The notes: a model not told the origin generated them from the sequence alone. 64,000 nt of DNA from an uncultured Caldilineaceae bacterium (GCA_958295915.1 OY282381.1:1696722-1760721); one strand, 5' to 3'; positions 19,111-32,973 are shown, counted from the first letter of the stretch. Translations and numbers: made by a program.

Positions 19111-20523
19111 TCACTCATGCTTTCCCTTCTTCTCTTGCAGCGGAGTTGACGTGCGCGCATCGCCTGGTTCGGTGGCGCGCGCACGATGTGCGGGCACGCC
19201 GTAAACCAGTGCATCCTCCGCTACATCTCGCGTTACGACAGACCCGGCGCCTGTCCGCGCGCGCGCGCCGAGGGTGACTGGCGCGACCAGAAGCGTATCA
19301 CTGCCGAGAAAAACATCATCACCGAGAATGGTGTGGTTCTTGGTAACGCCATCAAAATTACACGTGATCGTGCCGGCGCCAACATTTACATTCTCGCCAA
19401 CAGTGGCGTCCCCGATATAACTGAAGTGACCCATTTTGACGCCTGGGCCAAGATAACTGTTTTTGACTTCGCCAAAGTTTCCCATATGCACATTTTCAGC
19501 GAGATGCGCCCCCATCCGCAGATGGCCAAACGGACCGATTGCGCTACCTTGCTCCATCCTGGCCTTCTCGATGACGCTGTACTCAACTTTGCAATCATCA
19601 CCGATTGCGCTATCGATGATACGGCTGTTCGGCCCGATTTCGCAGTCGGCGCCAATGGTTGTGTGCCCTTGCAGATGGGTTCCCGGATAGATGATTGAAT
19701 CCTGACCTATGGACACACAGGCATCGATATATGTGGATGCCGGATCGATAATCGTAACACCGGCCAGCATATGTTCCTCATTTATGCGTTGGCGCAGAAC
19801 TTGTGCAGCGACTGCCAGATGGCTGCGGTTGTTGATGCCATATACTTCATCCAACGGGGCCACAAGTGTCTCAATCCGCTGGCCCTGGGCAGCGGCGACC
19901 CCAACCATATCGGTCAGATAATATTCCCCCCTGGGGCTGGGTGTCAACAATGAGAGATTTTCCCAAAGCCATTGGGCGTTAAAGCAATAGACACCTGGAT
20001 TCAGCTCACGAATGGCGAGCTGTTCAGGCGTACAGTCAACCTCTTCTACAATTTCCTGGACAGCGCCGTTCGCGTTGCGCACAATCCTGCCAAAGCCCTG
20101 GGCCTCCTCACGTTCGATTGTCAACATAGACAGCGCAATTGAAAAACGCTGTTGCTGTTCACTGCCCGGGCAAAATTGTGTCAGCTTTCGCAGCGTCTCC
20201 TGGCGCAGAAGGGGCATATCCGAGTAGAGGACCAGAATTTGGTCGGCCTGTTGATACAGGAGCTGCTTTGCCTTCATCAGCGCGTGCCCTGTGCCGAGGA
20301 TCTCCTCCTGCACGCTGTAGGCGACGCGCTCGCCGAGAAGATCCTGTACTTGCTCTTTTGCGTAGCCGACCACTACAACCGGGCGCACATCAGAAAGCCC
20401 GTCTAACGCTTGCCACGTCCACTCAATCAGCGGTCTGCCCGCCAGAGGATGCAGAGCTTTGGGCAGCTTCGATTTCATACGGGTTCCGTAGCCGGCGGCG
20501 AGAATGACGGCGGCAACAGTCAT
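19111..20523 (-). CDS. glmU: Bifunctional GlmU (acetyltransferase / uridylyltransferase)
   Basis: 470 residues, normal length. The N-terminal domain has the nucleotidyltransferase signature LAAGYGTRMKSKLPKALHP. The C-terminal domain is a left-handed beta helix of hexapeptide repeats (IGADCEIGPNSRI, VHMGNFGEVKNSYLG, KMGHFSYIGDATVGENV, GAGTITCNFDG). It acetylates glucosamine-1-phosphate and then makes UDP-GlcNAc for peptidoglycan and glycans. It is first in the minus-strand group with the CBS protein and cdd. Both halves look intact. Confidence 0.97.
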   Translation of the reverse strand: MTVAAVILAAGYGTRMKSKLPKALHPLAGRPLIEWTWQALDGLSDVRPVVVVGYAKEQVQDLLGERVAYSVQEEILGTGHALMKAKQLLYQQADQILVLYSDMPLLRQETLRKLTQFCPGSEQQQRFSIALSMLTIEREEAQGFGRIVRNANGAVQEIVEEVDCTPEQLAIRELNPGVYCFNAQWLWENLSLLTPSPRGEYYLTDMVGVAAAQGQRIETLVAPLDEVYGINNRSHLAVAAQVLRQRINEEHMLAGVTIIDPASTYIDACVSIGQDSIIYPGTHLQGHTTIGADCEIGPNSRIIDSAIGDDCKVEYSVIEKARMEQGSAIGPFGHLRMGAHLAENVHMGNFGEVKNSYLGPGVKMGHFSYIGDATVGENVNVGAGTITCNFDGVTKNHTILGDDVFLGSDTLLVAPVTLGARARTGAGSVVTRDVAEDALVYGVPAHRARATEPGDARTSTPLQEKKGKHE

Positions 20524-20784
20524 GCAGAATGCTCCTATGCTGTAGGAGGGGTTGAAGGCGCGTCAATAATCCGCAATGACATCCGGTCATGACGGTACGC
20601 GCGTCTTCTATTTGGCTATGCACCAATGGGACAGGAAATCGATTCGTGGTTACAGATGGTAGAAATCCAGAATCAGGAGGGATATCATCCATGAAATTGA
20701 CCGCAGACCAGAACCAGACCGATGTCTGCGCACAGTGTACCACATCTCGTCAGGGTTTACTGAGAAGCCCGGATGAACAAAGCA

Positions 20785-20910
20785 GAGGAATTGGCGGCGG
20801 TCTACTCTGACACGGAGTCGCCTCCGCACTACCATCGACGCTGGTGGACTTTACTGCCGGGTTCGGGATGGAGCCGGGTATTTCCCCACCGCTCTTACCA
20901 CCAACTCCTC
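20785..20910 (-). rRNA. rrf: 5S ribosomal RNA
   Basis: The minus strand carries a 5S-like sequence with GGTGGTAAGAGCGGTGGGGA near the 5' end and CCCATCCCGAACCCGG-type loop sequence (here CTCCATCCCGAACCCGG). The ends GAGGAGTTGG and CCAATTCCTC pair as helix I. It follows 23S at the normal distance. Ends may be off by a few bases. Confidence 0.88.
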
Positions 20911-21079
20911 TGTCATGCACACATCGGGCGCCGACCGCTCCACACTCGGAGACTGTCGGCTACACACAACTCCGCGCACAGGGTGCGCGCACACCCGTTG
21001 ACACACTAAGAACTAAACAGGATAGAAAATCACTGCTGCGGCGACGCGCTCTGCTCACTTCTGACCAGAACACTACACA

Positions 21080-24062
<2,983 letters not shown>

Positions 24063-24265
24063 CTACTTCAAGATCGCGCCTCTCACTCGCTAAGACGCAA
24101 TCCATCTCTCACCTACAGCAGCTCTTCTCTATCCTATTCAGTTCTTAAGGTGCCAACCCACTCACAACATCCCTCAATACATCAGCGCCTAAGCGAAAAG
24201 CATCCCTTCGATACCAACGCCTTCGCGCCTATACAGTGCAGAATCCTTTCTGAAATCCCACACAG

Positions 24266-24341
<76 letters not shown>

Positions 24342-24532
24342 ACCATCTTACCACCCCTTACACACACACACAACAAACACATTAACCCCTGAACAGTGGT
24401 AAGATAACTCCTCTACACAAGCCCCTACACCAACAGCAGCTCCGCTTCCTCAACAAACAGTAAGAAAAAATGAGCCCATCCTCAGAACCCCTTCCCTCTC
24501 ACTCCCATCTCCACAGAACTACCGACTCTCGC

Positions 24533-26055
<1,523 letters not shown>

Positions 26056-26232
26056 TATCTTCGCAACCAAACGCCGCAATTAGCGCAGCCTGCCTCAACA
26101 GACCCGCACTTGCAGCGCTCAATAGCGCTCCCTACGCAAAGCTCCTACAAACTCTTCTATCTGGCTTGTCAAAACTTGCTATCTTACCACTCTTCAGCTG
26201 TTAATGTGCCTCGCTACCACCATCCATACACT

Positions 26233-26261
26233 ATCTTACAACAGATTGCCTCCCTTGACAA
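26233..26261 (-). promoter_or_regulatory. Probable rRNA operon promoter
   Basis: On the minus strand TTGTCA (5/6 to the -35 consensus) is followed after exactly 17 bases by TAAGAT (4/6 to the -10). It lies about 180 bp upstream of the 16S 5' end, a normal distance for an rrn promoter and leader. A second TTGACA about 90 bp nearer to 16S has only a weak -10 partner. Confidence 0.5.
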
Positions 26262-26462
26262 ATCACGCTCTGACCAATACGCAAGTACGCAACATTGAAT
26301 CCCTACCCCCTATCTCTTGATAGCCGTTCCAAGATACAGTCAACAGAATCACGCACCCATCAGGAGACAAGGTTTATACTCTACATCATCCCGCAACAGC
26401 TGTCAAATCCAGATCGCGCCAATTTCAATTACCACTACCAAGCCTGGGCCGGGCCAGTCGCG

Positions 26463-27887
26463 TCATACCGGCTCCAGCAGGAATATCTCCCGCTTCCCGT
26501 CCTTCAATTTCAACCGATCGCTGATTGAAAAGTGTCTGCTGACCTCCGCCTCGAAGTTCTCCGCGCTGTAGTCCGTATAGTTTTCCCGCTTGTTCTCCAG
26601 GAGCTTCTGGAACATCTCGTCGCCGCGCCTGACGAATTCCAGGATGATTGTCGCCTTCAAACTGCGTAACCAGCCAATGAACAGTGGCAAGGGGATGTTG
26701 GCGGAAACGCGCATGTGATGGACCAAAGCCAAGCAGAGAACCATGTCGGGACCGGTCCTCCGGTCAAAGGCCGCGCGCTCACGACCCGCCCAGCCCTGCC
26801 CTGGAGAAAGGTTCGCCAGGTCCATTACAAGGGGAATGACGTTCTTCGGCCCGCCGCCACGCACCTCTCGGTAGAGCAGCTCCACCGCGTCCTGATCGCT
26901 GTCCACGGCGACGACCATCCGCGAGCGCTGCGCCGCGATACGAGAGAACATCCCCGTGTTTGCGCCCAAATCCCACGTCAGGTCTGGACGCCGCGCCGAT
27001 ATGTGCCTTTCGACGAAGTCCTTCTTACGCTCGAAATCCCCTTCGTAGGAGTGTGTCTCCGAGTACCGCGCCCAGTCCGAACTCGCCGGCCCGTAGGACA
27101 ATCTGGCGACGAGCCGATTCAGGCTGTCCAGTAGGGACAGAAGCATCGTCTTCGTCTGCCGACGCCCGCGACCGCGTGACTGTTGCGCTCCCTCCCGACG
27201 ACGCATCTGGCTCTCCGCTTTCGCTGGAAACCAGATATGGGACAGGACGCCGCGCTTGAAACGCCGCAGCCCGTAGAAGTACTTCACCGCTTCTTCCGGC
27301 GGGATGCCCTCAAGGCGTGAGCGAAGTAGGGGTTGGAACGGGACGCCCAGGTGCGCGGTCAGCAGTAATGGAGTCAGAAAAGTCGAACAGAACTGTCGAT
27401 AGCCCTGCCAGTATTCGCCGCCCTCCCACGGAACAAAGGATGGCACGTCGATGAAAACTGGCCGGGATCCATTCCACTGGATGTTGAACGGCGTCGCGTC
27501 CTTGAGTATCCAGCCGTTCAGTACGCTCGCCTCCAGCAGACGCAATTGCAGCAACGCCGCGTCTTTTAGCATCGAAAACGGCCACTCATAAGGCCAAGTG
27601 ACGAAATCCACAATTTCATGTTCAACCGCGTTGCTCCAGCCCTCTTCCATCACGCGCCGGGCATCGGGATCTTCGGCGCTGAACAAGCTGGTCTTCACGA
27701 TGTGTCCGCCGCCCACCAACTCCTGGAAAAACGGCTCGGCGAGAAGCTTCTCCATGGCGGCCGCTGCAGTTTGATTCAGCCCGCGAATGATGCGCTGCTC
27801 GCCTGCTTCCCGGCAAGCCCGGTACACTCGTCCCGACGGATCCTTGAACGACCCGTCGTCCGCGCTCAATATCCGATTCACTGTCAT
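26463..27887 (-). CDS. Kinase-like / class I SAM methyltransferase fusion protein
   Basis: About 474 residues. The C-terminal 170 residues are a Rossmann methyltransferase: motif I LTWDLGANTGMFS near 303-314, an acidic strand end MVVAVDSDQDAV, and DMVLCLALVHHM. The N-terminal half has a segment around 125-150, LKDATPFNIQW...PVFID, recalling the catalytic and metal-binding loops of aminoglycoside/choline kinase-like enzymes; whether it is active is unknown. The ATG (ATGACAGTGAAT) lies just after the broken small-ORF segment. It ends the 26.5-35 kb array, and a dead copy of its first 60 codons lies at 33006-33178. A role modifying a surface polymer or lipid is inferred from the neighbours. Confidence 0.72.
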   Translation of the reverse strand: MTVNRILSADDGSFKDPSGRVYRACREAGEQRIIRGLNQTAAAAMEKLLAEPFFQELVGGGHIVKTSLFSAEDPDARRVMEEGWSNAVEHEIVDFVTWPYEWPFSMLKDAALLQLRLLEASVLNGWILKDATPFNIQWNGSRPVFIDVPSFVPWEGGEYWQGYRQFCSTFLTPLLLTAHLGVPFQPLLRSRLEGIPPEEAVKYFYGLRRFKRGVLSHIWFPAKAESQMRRREGAQQSRGRGRRQTKTMLLSLLDSLNRLVARLSYGPASSDWARYSETHSYEGDFERKKDFVERHISARRPDLTWDLGANTGMFSRIAAQRSRMVVAVDSDQDAVELLYREVRGGGPKNVIPLVMDLANLSPGQGWAGRERAAFDRRTGPDMVLCLALVHHMRVSANIPLPLFIGWLRSLKATIILEFVRRGDEMFQKLLENKRENYTDYSAENFEAEVSRHFSISDRLKLKDGKREIFLLEPV

Positions 27888-27892
27888 CCGCG

Positions 27893-27985
27893 CTACCCTA
27901 TGCGTCCAGTTGGTCCGAAGAGACTTCGTCTTCCCATGTCGTCTGCCTGCTCCGGGAACAGCATACGTCGCCATGGTCTATTCAT
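27893..27985 (-). pseudogene. Truncated YIDPG small membrane protein gene (copy next to A)
   Basis: It begins like the intact small genes (MNRPWRRMLF) but an internal deletion of about 210 bp removes both membrane segments and the YIDPG motif. The junction joins codon 10 out of frame to the 3' end, giving PEQADDMGRRSLFG and a stop after 30 codons. The same deletion is present at 31318-31410, so it arose once and was then copied. Confidence 0.8.
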
Positions 27986-29483
27986 ACAGAACCTCCTTAT
28001 AGTTGGACTTGGCATCTTCAGGAATACCATACGCGGGCCGCGTGTACGCCCGCGGCTCAATGAACGCGCTTTCCCCGCCGGACAGGCAGCGAAGTATGGC
28101 GTGAACGGCATCCAGGATGGTCATGTAGCCTTGGGCCGAGACATCGTCGAAATAGGCGGCGCATGTGTCACGGGGATAGATGCCCCCCAGAATGCCGTAA
28201 CGGTCCTGGGTGACAAACTCCCGATTGGCCTCGACGAGATCTATCTCTCGGGACAGGTAGGGACCGTGGTCGCCGAACACAAAGAGGATTGCGCCAGGAT
28301 CGTTTTCTTCCAGATGCCGGAGGATCAGCTCCAGGTATCGAGCTGTGTTTTTGATGTTGCCGGTGTAGTAAGCTTTATATTTTTCTAGCTGATCCGCGTT
28401 GTCGTACCGGTATGATTTTGGGGTATGTCCCGGCGAGCGTATGTAGGTAATGACGAACTGAGGTCCGTCACCGACGTTTACCTTCGTGATCTGCTCGGCG
28501 ACAAGTCTCCAATCCCGGTCGAAGCTTCCGTCAAAGAAGCGGCAGTACCCCCAGAAAGCCCAAGCTCGTATGCCATCATCCAACAGATTGCAGACGATGT
28601 TTTTCTCGAACGTGATGTAGTTGTCGGTGTAAGGGCCTTTGTGTCTCCCGAAGTAGTTGTCGATGTATATTGAGGTGGTCTCATAACCGTTCTTGCGGAG
28701 GATTCCGAGCAGCGGGCTCGGACTCTGTCCCGAGAACAAGAACGGGTTGTCGTCGCCTCTCTCTGCCAGCTCTCGTCGCATCGATGTAAACACATCCACA
28801 TCCAGCGCCAATAGCGTGTGGAGAGAAGCGACCGTTGGGACGCTGTTGGCGAAGAAATTGGGAAAGCGCCGGAAATTCGCCTCAAATAATTCGTGAAACT
28901 CCGTGGTTTCTAGGTTGAGGTATTTATCGAGCAGCGCCCGCGGAGCTATAGCATCGAAGGAAACGAAATACAGGTTCGGCCTTTCCCGAAAGAAGATGTC
29001 CCGAATGTTCGTGGTATCTCCTTCCACGGGGGTTATTGTCCGGGGGGCGGTACCCCCGGCAATAACCCCCAGCCCCAGCAATGCTCCTGCAAAGAGCGCA
29101 ACGCCGCTCCAGCGCGCCTCGTCCATGACCTGAAAGGCGACGAGCAGTCCCGCGGCAGACGCGGCGCACAGCAGGATGAGGACGGCCCTGTTTCCGGTAG
29201 AGTAGAGGTCGGTATGAATGATGTACGCCGTCGCAACGCCGGCCAGAACGACCAGCGACAGGGCGACGTTCGCTATGAGCTTGGAGCGGAGGCAGAGCAG
29301 CGCGCCGAGCAGAAGGACGGCGTTGACCGCGCCTCCAAACAAAACGATTTGCCTAAAGTCCGACTCGGAAAAGGCCGCCGCGGATGAAGTATAGGTAGCG
29401 GTGAAGGCCAGCGCGATGAGCAGCGCGGAAAATACGAACTTGGAAAATCGGGGGGGAGGCAATTTAACAATTGTCATTGTCAT
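27978..29483 (-). CDS. Membrane-anchored alkaline-phosphatase-superfamily transferase, copy A
   Basis: 501 residues. Five transmembrane helices (about 15-35, 45-66, 70-90, 100-120, 126-145) precede an extracytoplasmic domain. Family motifs are LYFVSFDAIAP (Asp177, metal), NSVPTVASLHTLLALD (Thr217, likely nucleophile), SPGHTPKS (His353) and FVFGDHGP (Asp405-His406, metal). The topology resembles LTA synthase and phosphoethanolamine transferases. It lacks the C-x-P-x-R formylglycine motif, so a sulfatase is unlikely. Its start, ATGACAATGACAATT, is fused to the leader seen in front of the methyltransferase. Copy A is the most diverged around the nucleophile and in the YIRSPGHTPKSYRYDN loop. Confidence 0.75.
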   Translation of the reverse strand: MTMTIVKLPPPRFSKFVFSALLIALAFTATYTSSAAAFSESDFRQIVLFGGAVNAVLLLGALLCLRSKLIANVALSLVVLAGVATAYIIHTDLYSTGNRAVLILLCAASAAGLLVAFQVMDEARWSGVALFAGALLGLGVIAGGTAPRTITPVEGDTTNIRDIFFRERPNLYFVSFDAIAPRALLDKYLNLETTEFHELFEANFRRFPNFFANSVPTVASLHTLLALDVDVFTSMRRELAERGDDNPFLFSGQSPSPLLGILRKNGYETTSIYIDNYFGRHKGPYTDNYITFEKNIVCNLLDDGIRAWAFWGYCRFFDGSFDRDWRLVAEQITKVNVGDGPQFVITYIRSPGHTPKSYRYDNADQLEKYKAYYTGNIKNTARYLELILRHLEENDPGAILFVFGDHGPYLSREIDLVEANREFVTQDRYGILGGIYPRDTCAAYFDDVSAQGYMTILDAVHAILRCLSGGESAFIEPRAYTRPAYGIPEDAKSNYKEVLYE

Positions 29484-29493
29484 CCGCGCTACC

Positions 29494-29799
29494 CTATGCG
29501 TCCGGTTGGTCCGAAGAGACTTCGTCTTCCCGTGTCGTCTGCCTGCTCCGGGAGCCGATCCGCCTTATGCGACTGAGATATGCCCGCGCCGTGTATCCGA
29601 TCGCCGCCAGGAACCCAAGCACCGATACGACGATGAAGCCCGCTGCGCCCGGGTCTATGTAAGCCAGGAAGACCTCTGTCGTTACCGCCCCGCCGGATGC
29701 AGGTCCGCCGCCTCCCTCATAGGCCTGAGCCGCTTCCGACAGGATGATGCTCGCGCCAATCACCACCCCAAACAGCATACGTCGCCATGGTCTATTCAT
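29494..29799 (-). CDS. Small YIDPG-motif membrane protein, intact copy 1
   Basis: 101 residues. An N-terminal hydrophobic segment (MLFGVVIGASIILSEAAQA) looks like a signal peptide or helix. The motif AYIDPGAAG at about 46-54 is followed by a second helix (FIVVSVLGFLAAIGYTARAYL) and a basic, polar tail. Small proteins with a Y-I-D-P-G motif and one helix often sit beside membrane phosphotransferase or sulfatase-like genes; their function is not established. Its start overlaps the stop of copy B by 8 bases (ATGAATAG), so translation is coupled. It is near identical to the copy at 33193-33498. Confidence 0.75.
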   Translation of the reverse strand: MNRPWRRMLFGVVIGASIILSEAAQAYEGGGGPASGGAVTTEVFLAYIDPGAAGFIVVSVLGFLAAIGYTARAYLSRIRRIGSRSRQTTREDEVSSDQPDA

Positions 29800-31312
29800 A
29801 CAGAAACTCCTTATAGTTGGACTTGGCATCTTCAGGAATACCATACGCGGGCCGCGTGTACGCCCGCGGCTCAATGAGCGCGCTTTCCCCGCCGGACAGG
29901 CAGCGAAGTATGGCGTGAACGGCATCCAGGATGGTCATGTAGCCTTGGGCCGAGACATCGTCGAAATAGGCGGCGCACGTGTCACGGGGATAGATGCCCC
30001 CCAGAATACCGTAAAGGTCCTGGATGATAAACTCCCGATTGGCCTCGACGTAATCCATCCCTTGGGACAGGTACATCCCTTGGGACAGGGCGGGCCCGTG
30101 GTCGCCGAACACAAAGAGGATTGCGCCAGGATCGTTTTCTTCCAGATGCCGGAGGATCAGCTCCAGGTATCGAGCTGCGCGTGCGCTGCCGTTGATGTAT
30201 TGAGCTTTAAATTTTTCTAGCTGATCCGCGTTGTCGTACCGGAATGATCTTGAGGCATGTCCCGGCGCGTATATGTAGGCAATGACGAACTGAGGTCCGT
30301 CACCGGCGCTCACCTTCGTGATCTGCTCGGCGACAAGTCTGTTATCCCAGTCGAAGCTTCCGTCAAAGAAGCGGCAGTACCCCCAGAAAGCCCAATCTCG
30401 TATGCCATCAGCCAACAGATTGCAGGCGATATTTTTCTCGAACGTGATGTAGTTGTCGATGTAGGGACCTTTGCGGCTCCCGAAGTAGTCGTCGACGTAT
30501 ATTGAGGTGGTCTCGTAACCGTTCTTGCGGAGGATTCCGAGCAGCGGGCTCGAATGATGTCCCGAGAACAAGAACGGGTTGTCGTCGCCTCTCTCTGCCA
30601 GCTCTCGTCGCAGCGATATGTACACATCCACATCCAGCGCCAATAGCGTGCTGAAAGACTGGCGCGTCTTGACGCTGTTGGCGAAAAAATTGGGAAAGCG
30701 CCGGAAATTCGCCTCAAATAATTCGTGAAACTCCGTGGTTTCTAGGTTGAGATATTTATCGAGCAGCGCCCGCGGAGCCATAGCATCGAAGGAAACAAAA
30801 TACAGGTTCGGCGTTTCCCGAAAGAAGATGTCCCGAATGTTCGTGGTATCCCCTTCCGCAGGGGTTATTGGGGGACGGTACCCCCCGGCAATAACCCCCA
30901 GCCCCAGCAATGCTCCTGCAGAGAGCGCAACGCCGCTCCAGCGCGCCTCGTCCATGACCTGAAAGGCGACGAGCAGTCCCGCGGCAGACGCGGCGCACAG
31001 CAGGATGAGGACGACCTTGTTTCCGGTAGAGTAGAGGTCGGTATGAATGATGTACGCCGTCGCAATGCCGGCCAGAACGACCAGCGACAGGGCGACGTTC
31101 GTTATGAGCTTGGAGCGGAGGCAGAGCAGCGCGCCGAGCAGAAGGACGGCGTTGACCGCGCCTCCAAACAAAACGATTTGCCTAAAGTCCAACTCGGAAA
31201 AGGCCGCCGCGGATGAAGTATAGGTAGCGGCGAAGGCCAGCGCGATGAGCAGCGCGGAGAATACGAACTTGGAAAATCGGGGGGGAGGCAATTTAACAAT
31301 TGTCACTGTCAT
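29792..31312 (-). CDS. Membrane-anchored alkaline-phosphatase-superfamily transferase, copy B
   Basis: About 506 residues, colinear with copy A and with the same five helices, Asp-, Thr- and DHG-type motifs. The nucleophile region reads NSVKTRQSFSTLLAL. It has a short in-frame duplication after the DHG motif, LSQGMYLSQGMDYVEAN, caused by an 18-bp tandem repeat near 30056-30090. The reading frame can be extended upstream through the broken small gene, but the start ATGACAGTGACAATT at 31312 matches the copy A junction and is preferred. It is followed by, and overlaps, intact small gene 1. See copy A for function. Confidence 0.75.
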   Translation of the reverse strand: MTVTIVKLPPPRFSKFVFSALLIALAFAATYTSSAAAFSELDFRQIVLFGGAVNAVLLLGALLCLRSKLITNVALSLVVLAGIATAYIIHTDLYSTGNKVVLILLCAASAAGLLVAFQVMDEARWSGVALSAGALLGLGVIAGGYRPPITPAEGDTTNIRDIFFRETPNLYFVSFDAMAPRALLDKYLNLETTEFHELFEANFRRFPNFFANSVKTRQSFSTLLALDVDVYISLRRELAERGDDNPFLFSGHHSSPLLGILRKNGYETTSIYVDDYFGSRKGPYIDNYITFEKNIACNLLADGIRDWAFWGYCRFFDGSFDWDNRLVAEQITKVSAGDGPQFVIAYIYAPGHASRSFRYDNADQLEKFKAQYINGSARAARYLELILRHLEENDPGAILFVFGDHGPALSQGMYLSQGMDYVEANREFIIQDLYGILGGIYPRDTCAAYFDDVSAQGYMTILDAVHAILRCLSGGESALIEPRAYTRPAYGIPEDAKSNYKEFLYE

Positions 31313-31317
31313 CCGCG

Positions 31318-31410
31318 CTACCCTATGCGTCCAGTTGGTCCGGAGAGACTTCGTCTTCCCATGTCGTCTGCCTGCTCCGGGAACAGCATACGTCGCCATG
31401 GTCTATTCAT
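31318..31410 (-). pseudogene. Truncated YIDPG small membrane protein gene (copy next to C)
   Basis: It has the same internal deletion and out-of-frame junction as 27893-27985, leaving a 30-codon frame MNRPWRRMLFPEQADDMGRR... with no membrane segment. It overlaps the stop of copy C by 8 bases just as the intact genes do. Confidence 0.8.
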
Positions 31411-32902
31411 ACAGAACCTCCTTATAGTTGGACTTGGCATCTTCAGGAATACCATACGCGGGCCGCGTGTACGCCCGCGGCTCAATGAACGCGCTTTCCC
31501 CGCCGGACAGGCAGCGAAGTATGGCGTGAACGGCATCCAGGATGGTCATGTAGCCTTGGTCCGAGATCTCGTCGAAATAGGCGGCGCATGTGTCACGGGG
31601 ATAGATGCCCCCCAGAATACCGTAAAGGTCCTGGATGATAAACTCCCGATTGGCCTCGACGTAATCCATCCCTCGGGACAGGTAGGGACCGTGGTCGCCG
31701 AACACAAAGAGGATTGCGCCAGGATCGTTTTCTTCCAGATGCCGGAGGATCAGCTCCAGGTATCGAGCTGCGCGTGCGCTGTCGTTGATGTGTTGAGCTT
31801 TAAATTTTTCTAGCTGATCCGCGTTGTCGTACCGGAATGATTTTCCGGTATGCCCTGGCGCGTATATGTAGGCGATGACGAACTGAGGTCCGTCACCGGC
31901 GCTCACCTTCGTGATCTGCTCGGCGACAAGTCTGGTATCCCAGTCGAAGCTTCCGTCAAAGAAGCGGCAGTACCCCCAGAAAGCCCAATCTCGTATGCCA
32001 TCAGCCAACAGATTGCAGACGCTGTTTTTCACGAACGTGATGTAGTTGTCGATGTAGGGGCCTTTGCCGCTCCCGAAGTAGTCGTCGACGTATGTTGAGG
32101 TGGTCTCATAACCGTTCTTGCGGAGGATTCCGAGCAGCGGGCTCGAATGATGTCCCGAGAACAAGAACGGGTGGTCGTCGCCTCTCTCTGCCAGCTCTCG
32201 TCGCAGCGATATGTACACATCCACATCCAGCGCCAATAGCGTGTTGAGAGAATGGCCCGTCATGACGCTGTTGGCGAAGAAATTGGGAAAGCGCCGGAAA
32301 TTCGCCTCAAATAATTCGTGAAACTCCGTGGTTTCTAGGTTGAGGTGTTTATCGAGCAGCGCCCGCGGAGCTAGAGCATCGAAGGAAACGAAATACAGGT
32401 TCGGCGTTTCCCGAAAGAAGATGTCCCGAATGTTCGTGGTATCCCCTTCCACAGGGGTTATTGCCGGGGGGCGGTACCCCCCGGCAATAACCCCCAGCCC
32501 CAGCAATGCTCCTGCAGAGAGCGCAACGCCGCTCCAGCGCGCCTCGTCCATGACCTGAAAGGCGACGAGCAGTCCCGCGGCAGACGCGGCGCACAGCAGG
32601 ATGAGGACGACCCTGTTTCCGGTAGAGTAGAGGTCGGTATGAATGATGTACGCCGTCGCAACGCCGGCCAGAACGACCAGCGACAGGGCGACGTTCGCTA
32701 TGAGCTTGGAGCGGAGGCAGAGCAGCGCGCCGAGCAGAAGGACGGCGTTGACCGCGCCTCCAAACAAAACGATTTGCCTAAAGTCCGACTCGGAAAAGGC
32801 CGCCGCGGATGAAGTATAGGTAGCGGCGAAGGCCAGCGCGATGAGCAGCGCGGAGAATACGAACTTGAAAAATCGGGGGGGAGGCAATTTAACAATTGTC
32901 AT
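31403..32902 (-). CDS. Membrane-anchored alkaline-phosphatase-superfamily transferase, copy C
   Basis: 499 residues with the same architecture as copy A. The nucleophile region reads NSVMTGHSLNTLLAL, shared with copy D but not with A or B, while its loop SPGH-equivalent reads YAPGHTGKSFRYDN. It begins MTIVKLPPPRFFKF after a leader that is nearly identical to the leader of copy D (32903-32990 versus 35000-35090), so it may carry its own promoter. Its partner small gene is the broken copy. Function as for copy A. Confidence 0.75.
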   Translation of the reverse strand: MTIVKLPPPRFFKFVFSALLIALAFAATYTSSAAAFSESDFRQIVLFGGAVNAVLLLGALLCLRSKLIANVALSLVVLAGVATAYIIHTDLYSTGNRVVLILLCAASAAGLLVAFQVMDEARWSGVALSAGALLGLGVIAGGYRPPAITPVEGDTTNIRDIFFRETPNLYFVSFDALAPRALLDKHLNLETTEFHELFEANFRRFPNFFANSVMTGHSLNTLLALDVDVYISLRRELAERGDDHPFLFSGHHSSPLLGILRKNGYETTSTYVDDYFGSGKGPYIDNYITFVKNSVCNLLADGIRDWAFWGYCRFFDGSFDWDTRLVAEQITKVSAGDGPQFVIAYIYAPGHTGKSFRYDNADQLEKFKAQHINDSARAARYLELILRHLEENDPGAILFVFGDHGPYLSRGMDYVEANREFIIQDLYGILGGIYPRDTCAAYFDEISDQGYMTILDAVHAILRCLSGGESAFIEPRAYTRPAYGIPEDAKSNYKEVLYE

Positions 32903-32940
32903 TTCGTTCCGTCCGGTTCAACGCTAACCGCAGCGTGACA

Positions 32941-32973
32941 GTTATTGTTTTGCGCGCCACTGTAGGGCGCGAT
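32941..32973 (-). repeat. F1 palindromic element in the leader of copy C
   Basis: A consensus F1 copy in reverse orientation: TTTTGCGCGCCACTGTAGGG on the plus strand. It lies about 40 bp upstream of copy C and was duplicated along with the leader; its counterpart is at 35038-35070. Confidence 0.75.

Noticed and set aside
24063..24265. A tRNA-Ala in the 16S-23S spacer
   Set aside because: Only tRNA-Ile can be folded; no second cloverleaf is visible.
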